Shown here: piece after piece, positions 62,691-64,000 of the stretch
How the letters are laid out: every line of letters starts with the position of its first letter
Position numbering within the stretch: the stretch's first letter is position 1
Source: Euclidia mi
Lineage: Eukaryota; Arthropoda; Insecta; Lepidoptera; Erebidae
Direction: 5' to 3'
DNA length: 64,000 bases
Assembly (NCBI GenBank): GCA_944739405.2
Contig: OX123182.2
Coordinates: forward strand, 69,195,183 to 69,259,182
Made by a program: the position numbers and the translations under genes
Notes under the pieces: generated by a model
What the model saw: the letters and a program-made list of their open reading frames with translations, nothing else
The model's database searches: none
What the model was told of the DNA's origin: nothing

Positions 62691-63932
62691 GTGGATAGCA
62701 AAATGAAATTTTATAATTACTCGAAAGTATTGCGGCATTGTATAAATAAGTCACAACAACTATATAATAATCATTTTATAAGTGACTCTAAAAACATATG
62801 CCGGGTAGCATGGAAAGTCATTAGTGATGATATAGGAAGTCCCGAAAATCAGGACTTCATTAAGGAAATAAGAAAGGGTAATCATATAGTAAAAAATCCC
62901 CAAGAAATAGCTAACTTATTTAACACTTACTTTATAGAACTCACAAACAGCAATCTTGGTAATATCAACAACACAAACAAATGTCATGCAAATAGCAGTT
63001 TATTTTTGAAACCACTGCATAATGCAGAGGTTCATAATATTTTATTATCCTTAAAAAATACCAATTCAGTTGGGTACGATGGGATTGCGACTCAAATAAT
63101 AAAAAAATGTGTGGATATTATAGTTCCAATTTTAAAGTATTTAATTAACCTTTCTTTTGAGCAAGGCATATTCCCTAATAGCTTAATAATGTCAATAGTT
63201 AAGCCACTGTTAACAAAAGGAGATAAACTTGAAATGAGCAACTACAGACCCATAACGTTAATTCCAATATTCTCAAAAATTCTAGAAAAGGCAATGCATA
63301 AAAGACTAATTTCCTACTTAGATAAATTTAAGCTAATTAAAAACGAGCAATATGGTTTTCAGAAAGGAAAATCAACGACACTTGCAATGTTCGATCTAGT
63401 AAATAGTATCCTTACGAATGTGGACAAAAAAAGGCGTACAACAGCAATACTATTTGATATGACAAAAGCTTTTGATTTTGTATCTCACAAACTGCTCTTA
63501 GAAAAGTTGGAAAATTATGGTATTCGAGGACCGGCTTTTGAATGGACTAAAAGTTACCTACAAAATAGAGTACAATGCGTGGAGATAGCACATATGGGTG
63601 AAGATACAGTAGTCAAAAAGGAATACTCAGACTATGTAACAAACAATTACGGTGTTCCACAAGGAAGTATTCCTGGACCACTCTATTTTCTTATGTATAT
63701 AAATGATATTCCTGACATTACTTCACATAAAACTATATTGTATGCAGATGACATATCGATTATTGTGACTTACAAAAATTCCTTGAATGACGAACTTTAT
63801 GATACTGAAATTAATAACAACAAATTAATAATTGACTCCGTTATAAAATGGCTTTGTAAAAATAATCTACACGTAAAGAACAATGGCAGAATTTGGTCTG
63901 GGTTTGTTGTGGCGACCTTCAACTTCATATGA
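62691..63932 (+). pseudogene. LINE reverse transcriptase, open core, truncated
   Basis: 413-codon frame. NYRPITLIPIFSKILEKAMH, FDMTKAFDFVSHKLLLEKLE, YGVPQGSIPGPLYFLMYIND and catalytic LYADDISIIV (near 63735-63765) are all present. The last 17 codons (NNGRIWSGF...) after 63883 are foreign, marking the truncation. Linked to the endonuclease only after a frame change. Confidence 0.87.
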
Positions 63933-64000
63933 ACAAAACAAATTGTTTTTTTCTACGATTTTTAATATTTCACTTTGTCTCGTTAAAGCTGGAGTATTTT

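Larger units (their letters stand above)
60560..63890 (+). mobile_element. CR1-like LINE, 3' truncated
   Basis: ORF1 coiled coil (around 60560-60720: NEIDHLVLENNQLQKTITQQ), an esterase-like end (61098-61460), an endonuclease in broken frames (61690-62680) and a reverse transcriptase with an intact core (62691-63880). It stops after KWLCKNNLHVK, where relatives continue with thumb and C-terminal regions. Same group as the 46-50 kb element but clearly diverged from it. Confidence 0.85.

Overview
The window looks like nuclear DNA of a moth or butterfly. That call rests on the dispersed repeat families (several tRNA-derived SINEs, CR1/Jockey-like, RTE-like and R4/Dong-like LINEs, a mariner, piggyBac-like ends), the very frequent short TAGGTACCTACC-type tracts, AT-rich introns with GT..AG borders, and an insect-style aldo-keto reductase. 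The species cannot be named. There is nothing bacterial: no operons, no CRISPR, no convincing stand-alone RNA gene.

Only one host gene is well supported: a seven-exon aldo-keto reductase on the + strand, 19604-38877. Its exons join in frame to a 320-residue protein with the full catalytic tetrad (D47, Y52, K81, H114) and the NADPH-binding IPKS...R..EN motif. Intron 1 (6.9 kb) and intron 3 (5.3 kb) are swollen by transposons. Exon 1 lies between two inverted copies of one dispersed repeat, and intron 3 carries a broken LINE between two ~95-bp inverted repeats.

Layout. 0-2 kb: hairpins, an RTE-like LINE relic (minus strand) and a hAT end. 3.7-15.8 kb: a segmental duplication whose first copy (3.7-10.5 kb) was enlarged by two copies of a 0.9-kb repeat, a 110-bp satellite and a 600-bp retroposon, while the second copy (12.1-15.8 kb) is compact; inside it a 256-bp island is nearly identical between copies. 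15.9-17.1 kb: piggyBac-like relic. 17.4-19.2 kb: tandem repeat array split by two SINEs. 19.6-38.9 kb: aldo-keto reductase. 39.2-40.9 kb: SINEs and a LINE fragment. 41.0-46.0 kb: two R4/Dong-like copies, one with a 990-codon open frame. 46.4-50.5 kb: a CR1-like LINE broken by inversions. 52.1-53.8 kb: a mariner interrupted by a SINE. 55-60.4 kb: retroposon and LINE fragments plus a possible small two-exon reading frame. 60.5-63.9 kb: a second CR1-like LINE with an intact reverse transcriptase core, truncated at its 3' end.

Three signals deserve most attention. First, at least eleven perfect or near-perfect short palindromes (12-33 bp arms, mostly loops of 2-18 nt), several made from sequence that is not palindromic in sister copies, pointing to template-switch inverted duplication. 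Second, the 256-bp identical island inside otherwise diverged duplicates. Third, the inversion mosaic in the 46-50 kb LINE. Many insertions have intact target-site duplications, so their order can be read.
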